Part shown: positions 38,102 to 46,673 of the stretch, piece by piece
Numbering within the stretch: the stretch's first letter is position 1
Layout of the letters: every line of letters starts with the position of its first letter
Assembly (NCBI GenBank): GCA_020636075.1
Contig: JACJYO010000004.1
Coordinates: forward strand, 573,824 to 637,823
Origin: Lewinellaceae bacterium
Lineage (GTDB): Bacteria; Bacteroidota; Bacteroidia; Chitinophagales; Saprospiraceae
Direction of reading: 5' to 3'
DNA length: 64,000 nt
Notes under the pieces: generated by a model
Database searches by the model: none
Told to the model about the DNA's origin: nothing
Seen by the model: only the letters and a program-made list of their open reading frames with translations
Translations under genes and position numbers: made by a program

Positions 38102-40258
38102 ATGAAAAAACGTTACCTGGTTACCTCAGCCCTCCCGTATGCCAACGGCCCCCTGCACATCGGGCACCTCACCGGCGCTTACCTGCCTGCCGATATTTAC
38201 GTCCGCTACCTCCGGCTGATGGGTAAAGACGTGGTTTATGTTTGTGGTTCCGACGAACACGGCGCCGCTATCACCATTCGCGCCCGGAAAGAAGGCGTGT
38301 CGCCGCGCGAAATTGTGGACAAATACCACGCGCTCATCCGCGACAGCTTTGAAAAAATAGGCATTGCCTTTGATATTTACCACCGGACCAGTGCTCCGCT
38401 CCACCACCAGACTTCGCAGGATTTTTTCCGGAAATTGCTGGAAAACGGCCAGTTCGAAGAAAAAGAAAGCGAGCAATACTTCGATGAGGAGGCCCAACAA
38501 TTTCTGGCCGACCGCTACATCATCGGAACCTGCCCTGTTTGCGCCAATCCCGATGCCTACGGCGATCAATGTGAAAAATGCGGCTCCACGCTAAGCCCGA
38601 CCCAACTCATCAATCCGCGCTCCACCCTGAGCGGCAGTGCGCCGGTACTGAAACCCACCACGCACTGGTATCTCAAACTCGACGAGCACGAAGCCTGGCT
38701 GCGCGAGTGGATCAACACCGGAAAGGCCGATGGCATTCAGTTGCACGACCCGGCTGCCTGGAAAAACCATGTGATCGGTCAGTGCAATTCCTGGCTCGAC
38801 CAGGGGCTGCAACCCCGCGCCATGACCCGCGACCTGGACTGGGGCGTGGATGTGCCCCCCGAACTCCCGGGTGCCAAAGGCAAAAAACTGTACGTTTGGC
38901 TCGATGCACCCATCGGCTACATTTCTGCGACCAAACAGTGGGCGACAGATCACCATGTTGACTGGGAGCCCTACTGGAAATCGGAGGACACGGCATTGGT
39001 CCATTTTATCGGCAAAGACAATATCGTGTTTCACTGCCTGATCTTTCCGGCAATTCTGAAGGCGCATGGAGATTTTATTCTGCCGGTAAACGTGCCCGCC
39101 AACCAGTTTATGAACCTGGAAGGCGACAAGATTTCCACCTCACGGAACTGGGCAGTCTGGGTGCATGAGTACCTCGAAGAGTTGCCGGGCCGCGAAGACG
39201 AACTCCGGTACAACATGGTTAAAAACATGCCGGAGCAACGGGACAGTGAGTTTACCTGGAAAGGATTTCAGGAATCAACCAATACCGAGCTGGTGGGCAA
39301 TCTGGCAGGTTTCCTGCACCGCGTGCAGGTGCTTGTGCACAAAAATTACACCGGGGTTGTGCCGGCATTCGATATCAACCGCGAATTTAAAAGCGGCTGG
39401 AATGCCGATACCTGGGCGACATTTGATTCGGAAGTACACCAAATCCACCTGAAACTGGAAGAAATGGGCCGGGAGATCGAACGCTTCAACTTCCGGGAGG
39501 CCTTGCGCATTTTGATGGAAATATCGAGTGCCGGCAACGCATTGCTCCAGTTTAACGAACCCTGGAAACTGGTGCACGAAGATCCGGAACTGGTGAAAGT
39601 GGTGCTCAATCTGGGACTCCAGTATGCCGCCGTACTCTCGGTAGCGATGCAGCCTTTTCTGCCTTTTGCTTCAGCCCGGCTGCGCTCCATGCTCAACCTC
39701 GGCCCTCTGGCCGAAGACCGGGCACTGCTCGATATTCACAACGAGCTGGCTGAAGGCAACCCCATCATCCGGCCCAACCACGCGCTCAATACCGCTGAAC
39801 ACCTCTTCACCCGGATACCGGACGAACTGATAGAAACGCAAATCCAGAAATTACAGGCATCAGCTGCCGCCACTCCGGCAACCGCCAAAACCCAGGCTGC
39901 CGCGCCTGAAAAAACTGTGGAGCCCTTGAAAGCTATGATCCAATACGACGACTTTGCCAAACTCGATATCCGCACCGGCACCATCCTGGAGGCCACCAAA
40001 GTGGAAAAAGCAGACAAGTTGCTACGCCTCACTGTTGATTTGGGCTTTGAAAAACGGACGATTGTTTCGGGCATCGCCCTGCATTTTGATCCCGAAGCAA
40101 TTATCGGAAAACAAGTGCTCGTGCTGGCCAACCTGGCGCCCCGCAAAATGCGCGGCATTGAATCCGAAGGGATGATCCTGATGGCCGAAGATGCGGACGG
40201 GAAGTTGGGTTTTGTCAGCCCGGATGCAGGCTGGCCGGCGGGCTCCAAAGTGAGTTAA
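38102..40258 (+). CDS. metG: Methionyl-tRNA synthetase
   Basis: Charges tRNA-Met with methionine. The 718-residue protein starts at 38102 (MKKRYLVTSALPYANGPLHI); the in-frame ORF upstream begins before the predicted transcript start. Class I signatures are HIGH in PLHIGHLTGAYL (about residues 18-29), and KISTS replacing KMSKS in GDKISTSRN. A zinc-knuckle pair is visible (CPVCANPDAYGDQCEKCG). The C-terminal tRNA-binding OB fold (about 610-718, DDFAKLDIRTGTILEATKVE) is the EMAPII/Trbp111-type domain found on the long MetG form. Followed by an SDR gene after 78 bp. Confidence 0.97.
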   Translation: MKKRYLVTSALPYANGPLHIGHLTGAYLPADIYVRYLRLMGKDVVYVCGSDEHGAAITIRARKEGVSPREIVDKYHALIRDSFEKIGIAFDIYHRTSAPLHHQTSQDFFRKLLENGQFEEKESEQYFDEEAQQFLADRYIIGTCPVCANPDAYGDQCEKCGSTLSPTQLINPRSTLSGSAPVLKPTTHWYLKLDEHEAWLREWINTGKADGIQLHDPAAWKNHVIGQCNSWLDQGLQPRAMTRDLDWGVDVPPELPGAKGKKLYVWLDAPIGYISATKQWATDHHVDWEPYWKSEDTALVHFIGKDNIVFHCLIFPAILKAHGDFILPVNVPANQFMNLEGDKISTSRNWAVWVHEYLEELPGREDELRYNMVKNMPEQRDSEFTWKGFQESTNTELVGNLAGFLHRVQVLVHKNYTGVVPAFDINREFKSGWNADTWATFDSEVHQIHLKLEEMGREIERFNFREALRILMEISSAGNALLQFNEPWKLVHEDPELVKVVLNLGLQYAAVLSVAMQPFLPFASARLRSMLNLGPLAEDRALLDIHNELAEGNPIIRPNHALNTAEHLFTRIPDELIETQIQKLQASAAATPATAKTQAAAPEKTVEPLKAMIQYDDFAKLDIRTGTILEATKVEKADKLLRLTVDLGFEKRTIVSGIALHFDPEAIIGKQVLVLANLAPRKMRGIESEGMILMAEDADGKLGFVSPDAGWPAGSKVS

Positions 40259-40336
40259 TGTGTTGATTTGTTTATTTGTCAAAAAAATGGCTGTTTTGGC
40301 GTAGCCGTCTTTTCACCAAATAAAAAATCAGCAATT

Positions 40337-41032
40337 ATGAAAAAATCCGTGCTCATCACTGGCGCCAATAAAGGCATTGGCTTTGAAATTGCCCGCCAAC
40401 TTGGTGCGCTCGGCTGGCAGATTTGGCTGGGCGCCCGAAATCCTGAAAAGGGCCGAAACGCGGAAGCAGCATTACAAACGATGGGTTTTCACGCAAACTT
40501 TGTGGAAATGGACGTCAGTGCACCCAAAAGCATCGAGGCGGCTTTCGCGGTGGTGAAACAGCATAGCGGCAAACTGGACGCCCTGATCAATAATGCCGGC
40601 ATTTTGCTTCGGGAAGATCGCAGTTTGCTCCGTGCCTCGCCCGATCTGGTGCAATTGGTGCTGCAAACCAATGCGATCGGCGCGTTGCAGGTGGTACAGG
40701 TTTTTTCTCCCCTACTGGAAAAAGGCAGCCGGGTGTTGTTCATGAGCTCAGGTGGCGGAAGTATGTCTGGCCCTGTCGGCGGCTGGGCGCCGGTGTATTG
40801 TATTTCCAAAACATTGGTAAACGGCATAGTGCGGCAACTCGCACATGAACTGGGAAGCCGGGGCATTCCGGTGCATGCAGTTGGTCCGGGCTGGGTGAAA
40901 ACCGATATGGGTGGGCATGGCGCCTCGCGTAGTGTGGAACAGGGCGCGGATACGGCGGTGTGGTTGGCCACGGATGCGCCGGACGACCAAACCGGCCTTT
41001 TCTGGCGCGACCGGCGGGTGATTCCCTGGTGA
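40337..41032 (+). CDS. Short-chain dehydrogenase/reductase
   Basis: A 231-residue NAD(P)-dependent SDR. TGANKGIGFEIAR (about 8-20) is the cofactor-binding TGxxxGxG motif, INNAG the conserved NNAG, and YCISK the catalytic YxxxK. The SSGGGS segment holds the catalytic Ser. It resembles carbonyl-reductase-like SDRs, but the substrate is unknown. The ATG at 40337 starts the family-typical MKKSVLITGANKG; the longer upstream frame has no homology. It ends 2 bp before the convergent GNAT stop. Confidence 0.88.
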   Translation: MKKSVLITGANKGIGFEIARQLGALGWQIWLGARNPEKGRNAEAALQTMGFHANFVEMDVSAPKSIEAAFAVVKQHSGKLDALINNAGILLREDRSLLRASPDLVQLVLQTNAIGALQVVQVFSPLLEKGSRVLFMSSGGGSMSGPVGGWAPVYCISKTLVNGIVRQLAHELGSRGIPVHAVGPGWVKTDMGGHGASRSVEQGADTAVWLATDAPDDQTGLFWRDRRVIPW

Positions 41033-41033
41033 A

Positions 41034-41582
41034 TTATGCCAGACGGCGCCCCATAACCCAGAGTCCCCGCTCTTCCTCCTTCAACAACTCAAAATCAATT
41101 GGCGCTTCCCCGATTGTTTCAAATCCCATTTTTTCATAAACATGTCGCGGCCCGGTTTTCATCACTTGCAGCCAAACAGCAGTCCGGCCCAATGCTCGGG
41201 CGCGCTCCAGCACATATCCGATCAACTCCTGCCCAATGCCCTTACCGAAAAAAGCAGGCATGAGGTATATTTTTTCCAAATACAGCGCATTGGTACACCA
41301 GCCCCCGGGCGCCGGTTTTTTCAGCACCAATTTGAGCAGGCCAATCAGATCTTCTGCCTTCGAGCCAGAATAGGCGAGCATGTAATCGATGTTGGGGTCG
41401 GCAAGTTCGCGCTGTAACACCTCCGTACCAAAACAATGCTCCATATACCAGTCGAGCCCGCCGGGTTTCCAAAGGTGGGGATAGTATGGCTCGTAGGTAG
41501 CCCGTCCGGCAAATTGGAGTTGCGGGATGTCGGAGGGGCTGAGCTTTTGGATGTGCAATGGACAGTGTTTATTCCCCAACAT
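41034..41582 (-). CDS. GNAT family N-acetyltransferase
   Basis: A 182-residue acetyl-CoA-dependent acetyltransferase. Motif A is LMPAFFGKGIGQELIGYVLE (about 110-129), then RARALGRTAVWLQVMKTG, and HVYEKMGFETIGEA as the motif B strand and helix. The N-terminal strand has IQKLSPSDIPQLQFAG. The acceptor is unknown. It overlaps no neighbour but is nearly end to end with the SDR, so the two convergent genes must share the terminal region. Confidence 0.85.
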   Translation of the reverse strand: MLGNKHCPLHIQKLSPSDIPQLQFAGRATYEPYYPHLWKPGGLDWYMEHCFGTEVLQRELADPNIDYMLAYSGSKAEDLIGLLKLVLKKPAPGGWCTNALYLEKIYLMPAFFGKGIGQELIGYVLERARALGRTAVWLQVMKTGPRHVYEKMGFETIGEAPIDFELLKEEERGLWVMGRRLA

Positions 41583-41672
41583 GTGCGATAGTTTAAAAAT
41601 GCTGGATACTAAAAATAGTAAATTCGTGTCAACAATGAACGGAAAAGAGACAACAAAGCTATGCCGACGGAA

Positions 41673-41930
41673 TTAGCGTGTTGATGCAAAATTCAAACCC
41701 AGAGCCATCCGATTGGTAGAACCAGCCTCTGTGCCTTCCCTGTTGGAAATTTGAAGAGCGCCTTGCAAGCGCTGACTTTTGACCCAGTCCCAAAAATTTC
41801 CCCAACCCCAGACAACCCCCCATTCGAATTCCGCGTCAACCAAATTCAATAGCCGGAATACCGCCGGGAGCGCGTATTTTTGCAGGCGTTTTGCCGCCAG
41901 CCGGCTTAAATCGTAGAACAAACAGAACAT
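41673..41930 (-). pseudogene. Possible C-terminal fragment of an outer-membrane protein gene
   Basis: An 85-codon minus-strand frame whose translation is protein-like: LVDAEFEWGVVWGWGNFWDW (alternating aromatic strand), then GTEAGSTNRMALGLNF as a last strand. This looks like the end of a beta-barrel protein missing its N-terminus. The fragment lies divergent to porV with only 27 bp between, and its frame continues open into porV as a shadow. It may also be chance, since the porV -7 box falls inside it. Confidence 0.25.
41875..41882 (+). promoter_or_regulatory. Candidate -7 box of porV
   Basis: TATTTTTG fits TAnnTTTG and lies 75 bp before the porV ATG. No clear TTTG -33 box at the right distance was found. 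Confidence 0.35.
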
Positions 41931-41957
41931 TTTGCCACTAAATTTTTGCTTGCAATC

Positions 41958-43190
41958 ATGAAGAAGTCCCTTATACAGTCGCTGTTTATCGTGTTGCTGG
42001 TTCTTGTTGGAACAGCACTGGAGGCGCAAGTTATACCGAAATGTATTGATGGCCAGGGCTATAGTTATAACCCGATCACCGGGCAGCAAATTCCGACCGG
42101 TGAACGCTGCGCAAATGCCGTAACAACCGCTGTGCCGTTTTTGCGCATCGTGCCGGATGCCCGCGGCGGCGCCATGGGCGATGTAGGTATCGCTACTTCC
42201 ACCGACCCCAACGGCATGCACTACAACCAGTCGAAACTGGCTTTTGCCGATAAAAAAGTATCCATCTCCGCTACTTACACCCCCTGGATGCGCAATTTGG
42301 GCCTGCAGGACGTGTACCTCGCTTACCTCGCCGGCTACGTGCAACTGGATAAATTCCAGACCGTTGGACTTGGCTTGCGCTACTTCTCCCTCGGCGATAT
42401 CGAGTTTACCGACGAAAACGGCGGTTCGCTTGGCCAGGGCCGGCCCAACGAATTTGAAGTGACCGGCGCCTACGCCCGGAAACTGTCGGACAACTTCTCC
42501 GCAGCCATCGGCGCAAAATTCATCTACTCCAACCTCGCTACCGGTCAGGTGGTCGAAGGCAACGAGATCAAACCCGGTGTAGCCGGTGCTGCCGACCTCT
42601 CGCTGACCTATAAAAAAGAGATGAAAAACGTGACCAAAAATGGTAGCGAACTGGTTGTTGGCGCCGCCATCACCAACCTGGGCTCCAAGATCACGTACAC
42701 CAACTCCGTCAACCGCGACTACATCCCCACCAACCTGGGCCTGGGTCTTGCCTGGACGTTCAACCTCGACCAGTACAACACCCTGACGTTCACCTCCGAC
42801 TTCAACAAGCTGCTGGTGCCCACCCCGCGCCCGGAGATTGATGAAGATGGCAACCAGATTCCGGACTACAAGGAATATTCGTCCATTCGCGGCGTATTCA
42901 AATCCTTTGGCGACGCGCCGGGTGGTTTCAGCGAAGAACTCAAGGAGATCACTACCGGCATCGGCGCCGAATACTGGTACGACGACCAGTTTGCCGTGCG
43001 CGCAGGGTACTTTTTCGAGCACTACTCCAAAGGCAACCGCAAATATTTCAGCCTGGGTCTGGGTGTGAAATACAACATCTTCGGCCTCAACTTCTCTTAC
43101 CTCGTGCCGACCAGCAACCAGCGCAACCCGCTGGATAATACGCTGCGTTTCTCGCTGCTGTTTGACTTTGCGGCGTTTGAGGGTGAGTAA
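41958..43190 (+). CDS. porV: Type IX secretion outer-membrane protein PorV
   Basis: PorV (LptO) is an FadL-like outer-membrane beta-barrel of the T9SS; it collects cargo from the Sov translocon and passes it to the attachment complex. This 410-residue protein has a signal peptide (MKKSLIQSLFIVLLVLVGTALEAQ). Family landmarks are VPFLRIVPDARGGAMGDVGIATSTD, cited here by its parts (VPFLRI and DARGGAMGD at about 60-75), and SATYTPWMRNLGLQDVYLAY (about 100-120). The final barrel strands are LNFSYLVPTSNQRNPLDNTL. The start at 41958 is ATG; an upstream TTG is rejected. It is a stand-alone gene with its own terminator. Its likely clients in this window include the proteins at 259, 33233 and 45758. 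Confidence 0.92.
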   Translation: MKKSLIQSLFIVLLVLVGTALEAQVIPKCIDGQGYSYNPITGQQIPTGERCANAVTTAVPFLRIVPDARGGAMGDVGIATSTDPNGMHYNQSKLAFADKKVSISATYTPWMRNLGLQDVYLAYLAGYVQLDKFQTVGLGLRYFSLGDIEFTDENGGSLGQGRPNEFEVTGAYARKLSDNFSAAIGAKFIYSNLATGQVVEGNEIKPGVAGAADLSLTYKKEMKNVTKNGSELVVGAAITNLGSKITYTNSVNRDYIPTNLGLGLAWTFNLDQYNTLTFTSDFNKLLVPTPRPEIDEDGNQIPDYKEYSSIRGVFKSFGDAPGGFSEELKEITTGIGAEYWYDDQFAVRAGYFFEHYSKGNRKYFSLGLGVKYNIFGLNFSYLVPTSNQRNPLDNTLRFSLLFDFAAFEGE

Positions 43191-43200
43191 ATTTTTATTG

Positions 43201-43631
43201 CACCACGGAGGCACAGAGGACACGGAGTTTTGCCTTCACCAGTAAGTTTTGTTTTTAAAAAAAGCCGGATTGGGTTAGGTCCCAATCCGGCTTTTTTATT
43301 GTGGTCTATGCTGCGCTCTGTGTGTCAACCCCACCCCCATCCCCTCCCCTAGGGAGGGGGGCTTGCCCTCAAATAAATTCATGATCTCGTTTACGCAATC
43401 AAAAAGTGACGCGAAACCAGGCCCCTTCCTCCCAAGGGGGCTTGCCCGCAAACAAAAAAAACCGATTCTGTTTATGGAATCAAATAATAATGTGGGATCA
43501 GGCTCCCCTCCCTAGGGGGGAGGGAATGGGGGTGGGGTTGACGCACAAAAAGCGCAACATTTCATTCCGTCAACTTGTGTAAAATCCCCGTCCAAGTGTG
43601 GTTTCTCCGTGTCTTCCATGCCTCCGTGGTG
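43201..43631. repeat. Nested palindromes between porV and the hydrolase gene, family d (copy 1)
   Basis: Outer arms at 43201-43227 and 43605-43631 (CACCACGGAGG... with three mismatches) enclose a second, GC-rich pair (about 43324-43359 and 43504-43541, CCCCACCCCCATCCCC type). Between these are two diverged tandem copies of about 73 bp, each starting GGGGGCTTGCCC and ending near CAGGCCCC or CAGGCTCCCC. The porV terminator lies inside. It is convergent with both flanking genes. Confidence 0.75.
43258..43297 (+). terminator. Rho-independent terminator of porV
   Basis: Perfect 17-bp arms (AAAAAAGCCGGATTGGG at 43258-43274 and its complement at 43281-43297) with a 6-nt loop end in T6. Both strands would carry a T-tract, so it may be bidirectional. 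Confidence 0.85.
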
Positions 43632-43642
43632 CATAAAAAAAA

Positions 43643-44467
43643 CTACGCTCGCAGCACCGCCACTTCCACATCCCCGTGCAGCATATCATACAGTAAATCA
43701 TGGTATTCCGGGAAGGCAGGCAGGTTGTTATGCCCGGCGCCTTCAATGCCAAACAAGTGAATATTCTCAGGAGCCAGGGCCTGCAGCATTTCACTTTGAC
43801 GGTACGGGATCAGGCGATCTTTTTTCCCGGCGAGGATGTACACCGGGCATTGTACTTTCTTGATAAACTGGTCGGTACGGATGTGGTAGCGCAGCAGCCA
43901 GCGCACCGGCAGGATAAACGCATAGCGTTTGATCTGGTACAAAAAGGAGTAGTACGGGCAGTCGAGGATCAGCAGGTTTGGGTTGTTCCAGGAGGCGATA
44001 CGCGCGGCCAGGCCACTGCCCAGCGAGCGGCCGTACAGCACCATCCGCTCTTCACCATATTCGGCGGCCAGCCATTTGTACACCTGCTGCAGGTCGGAGT
44101 ACAGGATGTTTTCGGTGCGGCGGCCCCGGCTTTTGCCAAATCCACGAAAGTCGAGGATAAAAAAATCATAGCCCTTCCCGACGAAGTCTTTGGCAAATTT
44201 CCCCCAGCCTTTGATGCTGCGCGAATTCCCCTTGATGTAAAACACAACGCCCTTGCTGTTGGGTACCCGGAAATGCAGGGCATTCACCGTACCTCCGTCT
44301 TCCATGTCAAAATTGACTTCCGTAAATGGAAACGGATACTGATACCTGAACCAATGCGGGAGCCGCTCCGGCCGGAAAAAGAAGAGATCCTGGCCAAAAA
44401 AGAAAAGTACGCTAAGGGTAACGTAGGCAATGCCTGCCCAGAACAATATGGAAAACCAGAGCACCAT
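43643..44467 (-). CDS. Alpha/beta hydrolase with N-terminal membrane anchor
   Basis: A 274-residue protein. Residues about 1-25 are one membrane segment (MVLWFSILFWAGIAYVTLSV), followed by an alpha/beta-hydrolase domain on the periplasmic or cytosolic face. Nucleophile Ser is in LYGRSLGSGLAAR (about 146-158), the acid Asp in GKKDRLIPYRQ, and the catalytic His in EGAGHNNLPAF. DFRGFGKSRGRR is the family's pre-nucleophile block. This is the YqkD/Bem46-like subgroup of membrane-anchored hydrolases. Substrate unknown. It is the second gene of a minus-strand pair with the thioredoxin-MsrA fusion, with a strong hairpin between them. Confidence 0.8.
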   Translation of the reverse strand: MVLWFSILFWAGIAYVTLSVLFFFGQDLFFFRPERLPHWFRYQYPFPFTEVNFDMEDGGTVNALHFRVPNSKGVVFYIKGNSRSIKGWGKFAKDFVGKGYDFFILDFRGFGKSRGRRTENILYSDLQQVYKWLAAEYGEERMVLYGRSLGSGLAARIASWNNPNLLILDCPYYSFLYQIKRYAFILPVRWLLRYHIRTDQFIKKVQCPVYILAGKKDRLIPYRQSEMLQALAPENIHLFGIEGAGHNNLPAFPEYHDLLYDMLHGDVEVAVLRA

Positions 44468-44512
44468 GGCAGGGCTAAAGTAGGTGGAAATTTGGAAATA
44501 GGCGGGAGACTT

Positions 44513-44545
44513 ACTCGTCCTACGACTTTGAGTCGTAGGACGAGT
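44513..44545. repeat. Perfect 15-bp intergenic palindrome
   Basis: ACTCGTCCTACGACT (44513-44527) and its complement (44531-44545) with a 3-nt loop. There is no T-tract on either side. It lies between two minus-strand genes and could act as an RNA processing or partial termination signal. Confidence 0.7.
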
Positions 44546-44556
44546 AGCCTCAGCCG

Positions 44557-45570
44557 CTACTGCTTAACCTCCGTCGCTGCCCAGGCTTCCACCATATCCG
44601 CCGCTCCGATCGCATTTTTCCATTTCCGCTTCGGATTGGCCCGGATGGTTTGGTAAAGTTCCCGTTGGCGGGGTGACAACACTGGCTCGGGCGACTTGCC
44701 ATTGCCCACCAGGCTGTTGGCCCGGCAAGCCTGCAGGCTGGTCATGGGCACGTATTTCCAGGGCGATTGCGCCAGGTAGTATTTGGGTTCCCGGTCGTTG
44801 CGGAAACCCTCATTTTTAGTGCAGGCGGTGATGCCATTGGGCTGGGTTTGTTTTTCCAGTTCGGCTTTGGTCACTTTGGCCGGATTGTACACCACGCGCA
44901 CTACTTCGCGGCCATCCTGAAAACCGGGCGCGGTTTCGATCACCCCCGGGATGGCGCCGAACGTTTTTTCACCGCTCCAAAAACAGTACATCGAAAAAGT
45001 GGCTGTTTCCAGTGTCGCCTCCCGCGCCAGCAGTTCCTCTTCGAGCAATTCGAGGTAAGCCGGCGCCTCCAGTCCACGGGCACGCATAGCCTGGAGCATT
45101 CCGGTCACCAGAACAGCTGACGAGCGAAAATCAAAAATGCGCGGCGACAAAGCGCTGTAGTCTTTGCCGACAATCCGCACTACGGGGTTGTTCCAGGCCT
45201 GTTCATTAAATTTTTTCAAAGCCTCGGCGTCTTTCCCGCCTTTGTTATTGTAAATGCAAACCGGCACGAAATGCGATTCAATCGCTTCGACGATCAGCGG
45301 GTGCGACAACGTGACCGAGCCGTAGCGCGTACAATTGCTGCAACCCGGCACTTCCTGAAACAGGATCAGCATGGGTTTTCCGGTACGCTCGGCCTCGGCG
45401 GTGCCCGCGGCAAGATCGCGCAGCCAGTGCACAGCGCCGAGCTCAACGGGATTGTTTGATTCCGGATTGTGGACTGCGGATTTCATATCCCGGAGTGCGG
45501 TATCAGGCCAGGCAACAAGCCAGGCGCCGGTGAGCAGGGAGCCGATGAAAAGTAGGACGAGTAGTTTCAT
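44557..45570 (-). CDS. Thioredoxin-like / MsrA-like fusion protein
   Basis: A 337-residue secreted or membrane-attached protein (hydrophobic N-terminus MKLLVLLFIGSLLTGAWLVA). Residues about 45-180 form a thioredoxin-fold domain with a Cys77-x-x-Cys80 pair (GCSNC). Residues about 190-300 resemble methionine sulfoxide reductase A: YCFWSGEKTFG, where Cys196 lines up with the catalytic Cys of GCFWG(V/E)E, then PGVIETAPGF and a C-terminal SLQACRANSL. The usual MsrA Gly before Cys is Tyr here and the acidic residue after is shifted, so activity is uncertain. Inferred role: repair or reduction of oxidised periplasmic proteins, with the thioredoxin half supplying electrons in cis. Confidence 0.7.
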   Translation of the reverse strand: MKLLVLLFIGSLLTGAWLVAWPDTALRDMKSAVHNPESNNPVELGAVHWLRDLAAGTAEAERTGKPMLILFQEVPGCSNCTRYGSVTLSHPLIVEAIESHFVPVCIYNNKGGKDAEALKKFNEQAWNNPVVRIVGKDYSALSPRIFDFRSSAVLVTGMLQAMRARGLEAPAYLELLEEELLAREATLETATFSMYCFWSGEKTFGAIPGVIETAPGFQDGREVVRVVYNPAKVTKAELEKQTQPNGITACTKNEGFRNDREPKYYLAQSPWKYVPMTSLQACRANSLVGNGKSPEPVLSPRQRELYQTIRANPKRKWKNAIGAADMVEAWAATEVKQ

Positions 45571-45709
45571 GTCCGGTGTGTTTTTGATTTATACAAAAAT
45601 GGCGCGTATGGGCGAAAGTGCGTTGGGATTTGCCCGGAAATTGACAAAAATGTCCGGAAGCGGCCCTCCTATCCGCTTTTGTTTGTTTTGAGCATTCCGC
45701 GCAGAGGAT

Positions 45710-45741
45710 TTTGAAAACCCATTCCGAATTTTTTATTTTTG
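45710..45741 (+). promoter_or_regulatory. Candidate Bacteroidota promoter
   Basis: TTTG (45710-45713), a 20-nt spacer and TATTTTTG (45734-45741). The start site would be near 45748, about 10 nt before the ATG at 45758, so the mRNA would be nearly leaderless. Confidence 0.5.
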
Positions 45742-45757
45742 AAAAAATTTAATTCCA

Positions 45758-46630
45758 ATGAAAAAAATCTACCTCGTACCTGCCCTGCAACTTTTTGCAC
45801 TTTCCCTCTTTGCTCAAGCTGAATTTGCCCCTTCCGGCGCCGAATGGTTTTACCAAAGCACCTCGGGTTACACCACCGCCGCTTCTACTTTCGACGGCTT
45901 TGAACAACTGCGCTACACCGGCGATACGTTGGTGGACGGCCGGACATTTAAAAAGATCGACAGCCGGATGTTCACACGCTCCACGTCCCGGGCAGACCGC
46001 AGTTCACTGCATTTGCTGTTCCAGCAAGCCGATTCCGTTTTCGAATACTACCCGGAAACGCAACAAAACCACTTTCTTTTCCGCAACAACTACGCCGTTG
46101 GCGATGTCGTTTTTGACGAAAGCGGCTGGGTGCTCACGGTGCAATCCATCGAAACCCTCGATTTTAACGGCATTCAGGTGCGGCACTTTACCATTGGCAA
46201 CGGGCTGACCACCAGCCCGACCGGTGTGTACGATCGGTTTGGCCCTGAAGCCGGCCTTTTCAGTAGCGATCCCTGGGAGCGCATTGCCGATGAGGGCACG
46301 GTGCGCCTGCGCTGTTATGCCGACACCGGTTTTCCACTGGCAAAATTGCGCAACGAACCTTGCGACGCCATCCTGAAACCCTTTGACTCGGGGTTCACCG
46401 CACAGTTTTTGCCCAACCCGGCCCGGGATGAAGCCAAAATTTTTATTGACGGCATTCCCACCGGCCTTGTCCGCCTGACGGTTTTTGATGCTGCGGGCCG
46501 TTTGATTCTGGAGAAAAACCTGACCGGGCAGACCGACCGAATTTCAGTGCGTCACTTGCCCGCAGGCATGTATTCTTGTGTTTTTCAGGATGAAAAAACC
46601 ACTTTTCATAAAAAATTGATCAAATACTGA
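45758..46630 (+). CDS. Secreted protein with T9SS type A sorting domain
   Basis: A 290-residue protein with a signal peptide (MKKIYLVPALQLFALSLFAQ). The middle (about 25-205) has no family I recognise; it is beta-rich, starting SGAEWFYQSTSG. The C-terminal about 80 residues (FLPNPARDEAKIFIDG, then VFDAAGRLILE, HLPAGMYSCVF and a final KKLIKY) are a T9SS type A signal, so it is exported and probably attached to the surface through PorV. It precedes the DPP-IV gene by 43 bp and is probably in the same transcript. Confidence 0.82.
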   Translation: MKKIYLVPALQLFALSLFAQAEFAPSGAEWFYQSTSGYTTAASTFDGFEQLRYTGDTLVDGRTFKKIDSRMFTRSTSRADRSSLHLLFQQADSVFEYYPETQQNHFLFRNNYAVGDVVFDESGWVLTVQSIETLDFNGIQVRHFTIGNGLTTSPTGVYDRFGPEAGLFSSDPWERIADEGTVRLRCYADTGFPLAKLRNEPCDAILKPFDSGFTAQFLPNPARDEAKIFIDGIPTGLVRLTVFDAAGRLILEKNLTGQTDRISVRHLPAGMYSCVFQDEKTTFHKKLIKY

Positions 46631-46673
46631 CGGGAGCAAACAATCTTTACGGGATTAGAAAATCGCACGTCCG

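Larger units (their letters stand above)
41583..41957. other. Gap between GNAT and porV
   Basis: Holds the possible gene fragment at 41673-41930 and a -7 box for porV at 41875-41882. I see no other structured element. Confidence 0.5.

Noticed and set aside
41946..43223. Long minus-strand frame across porV
   Set aside because: Shadow of porV over most of its length; only the tail outside porV (41673-41930) is kept as a weak fragment call.
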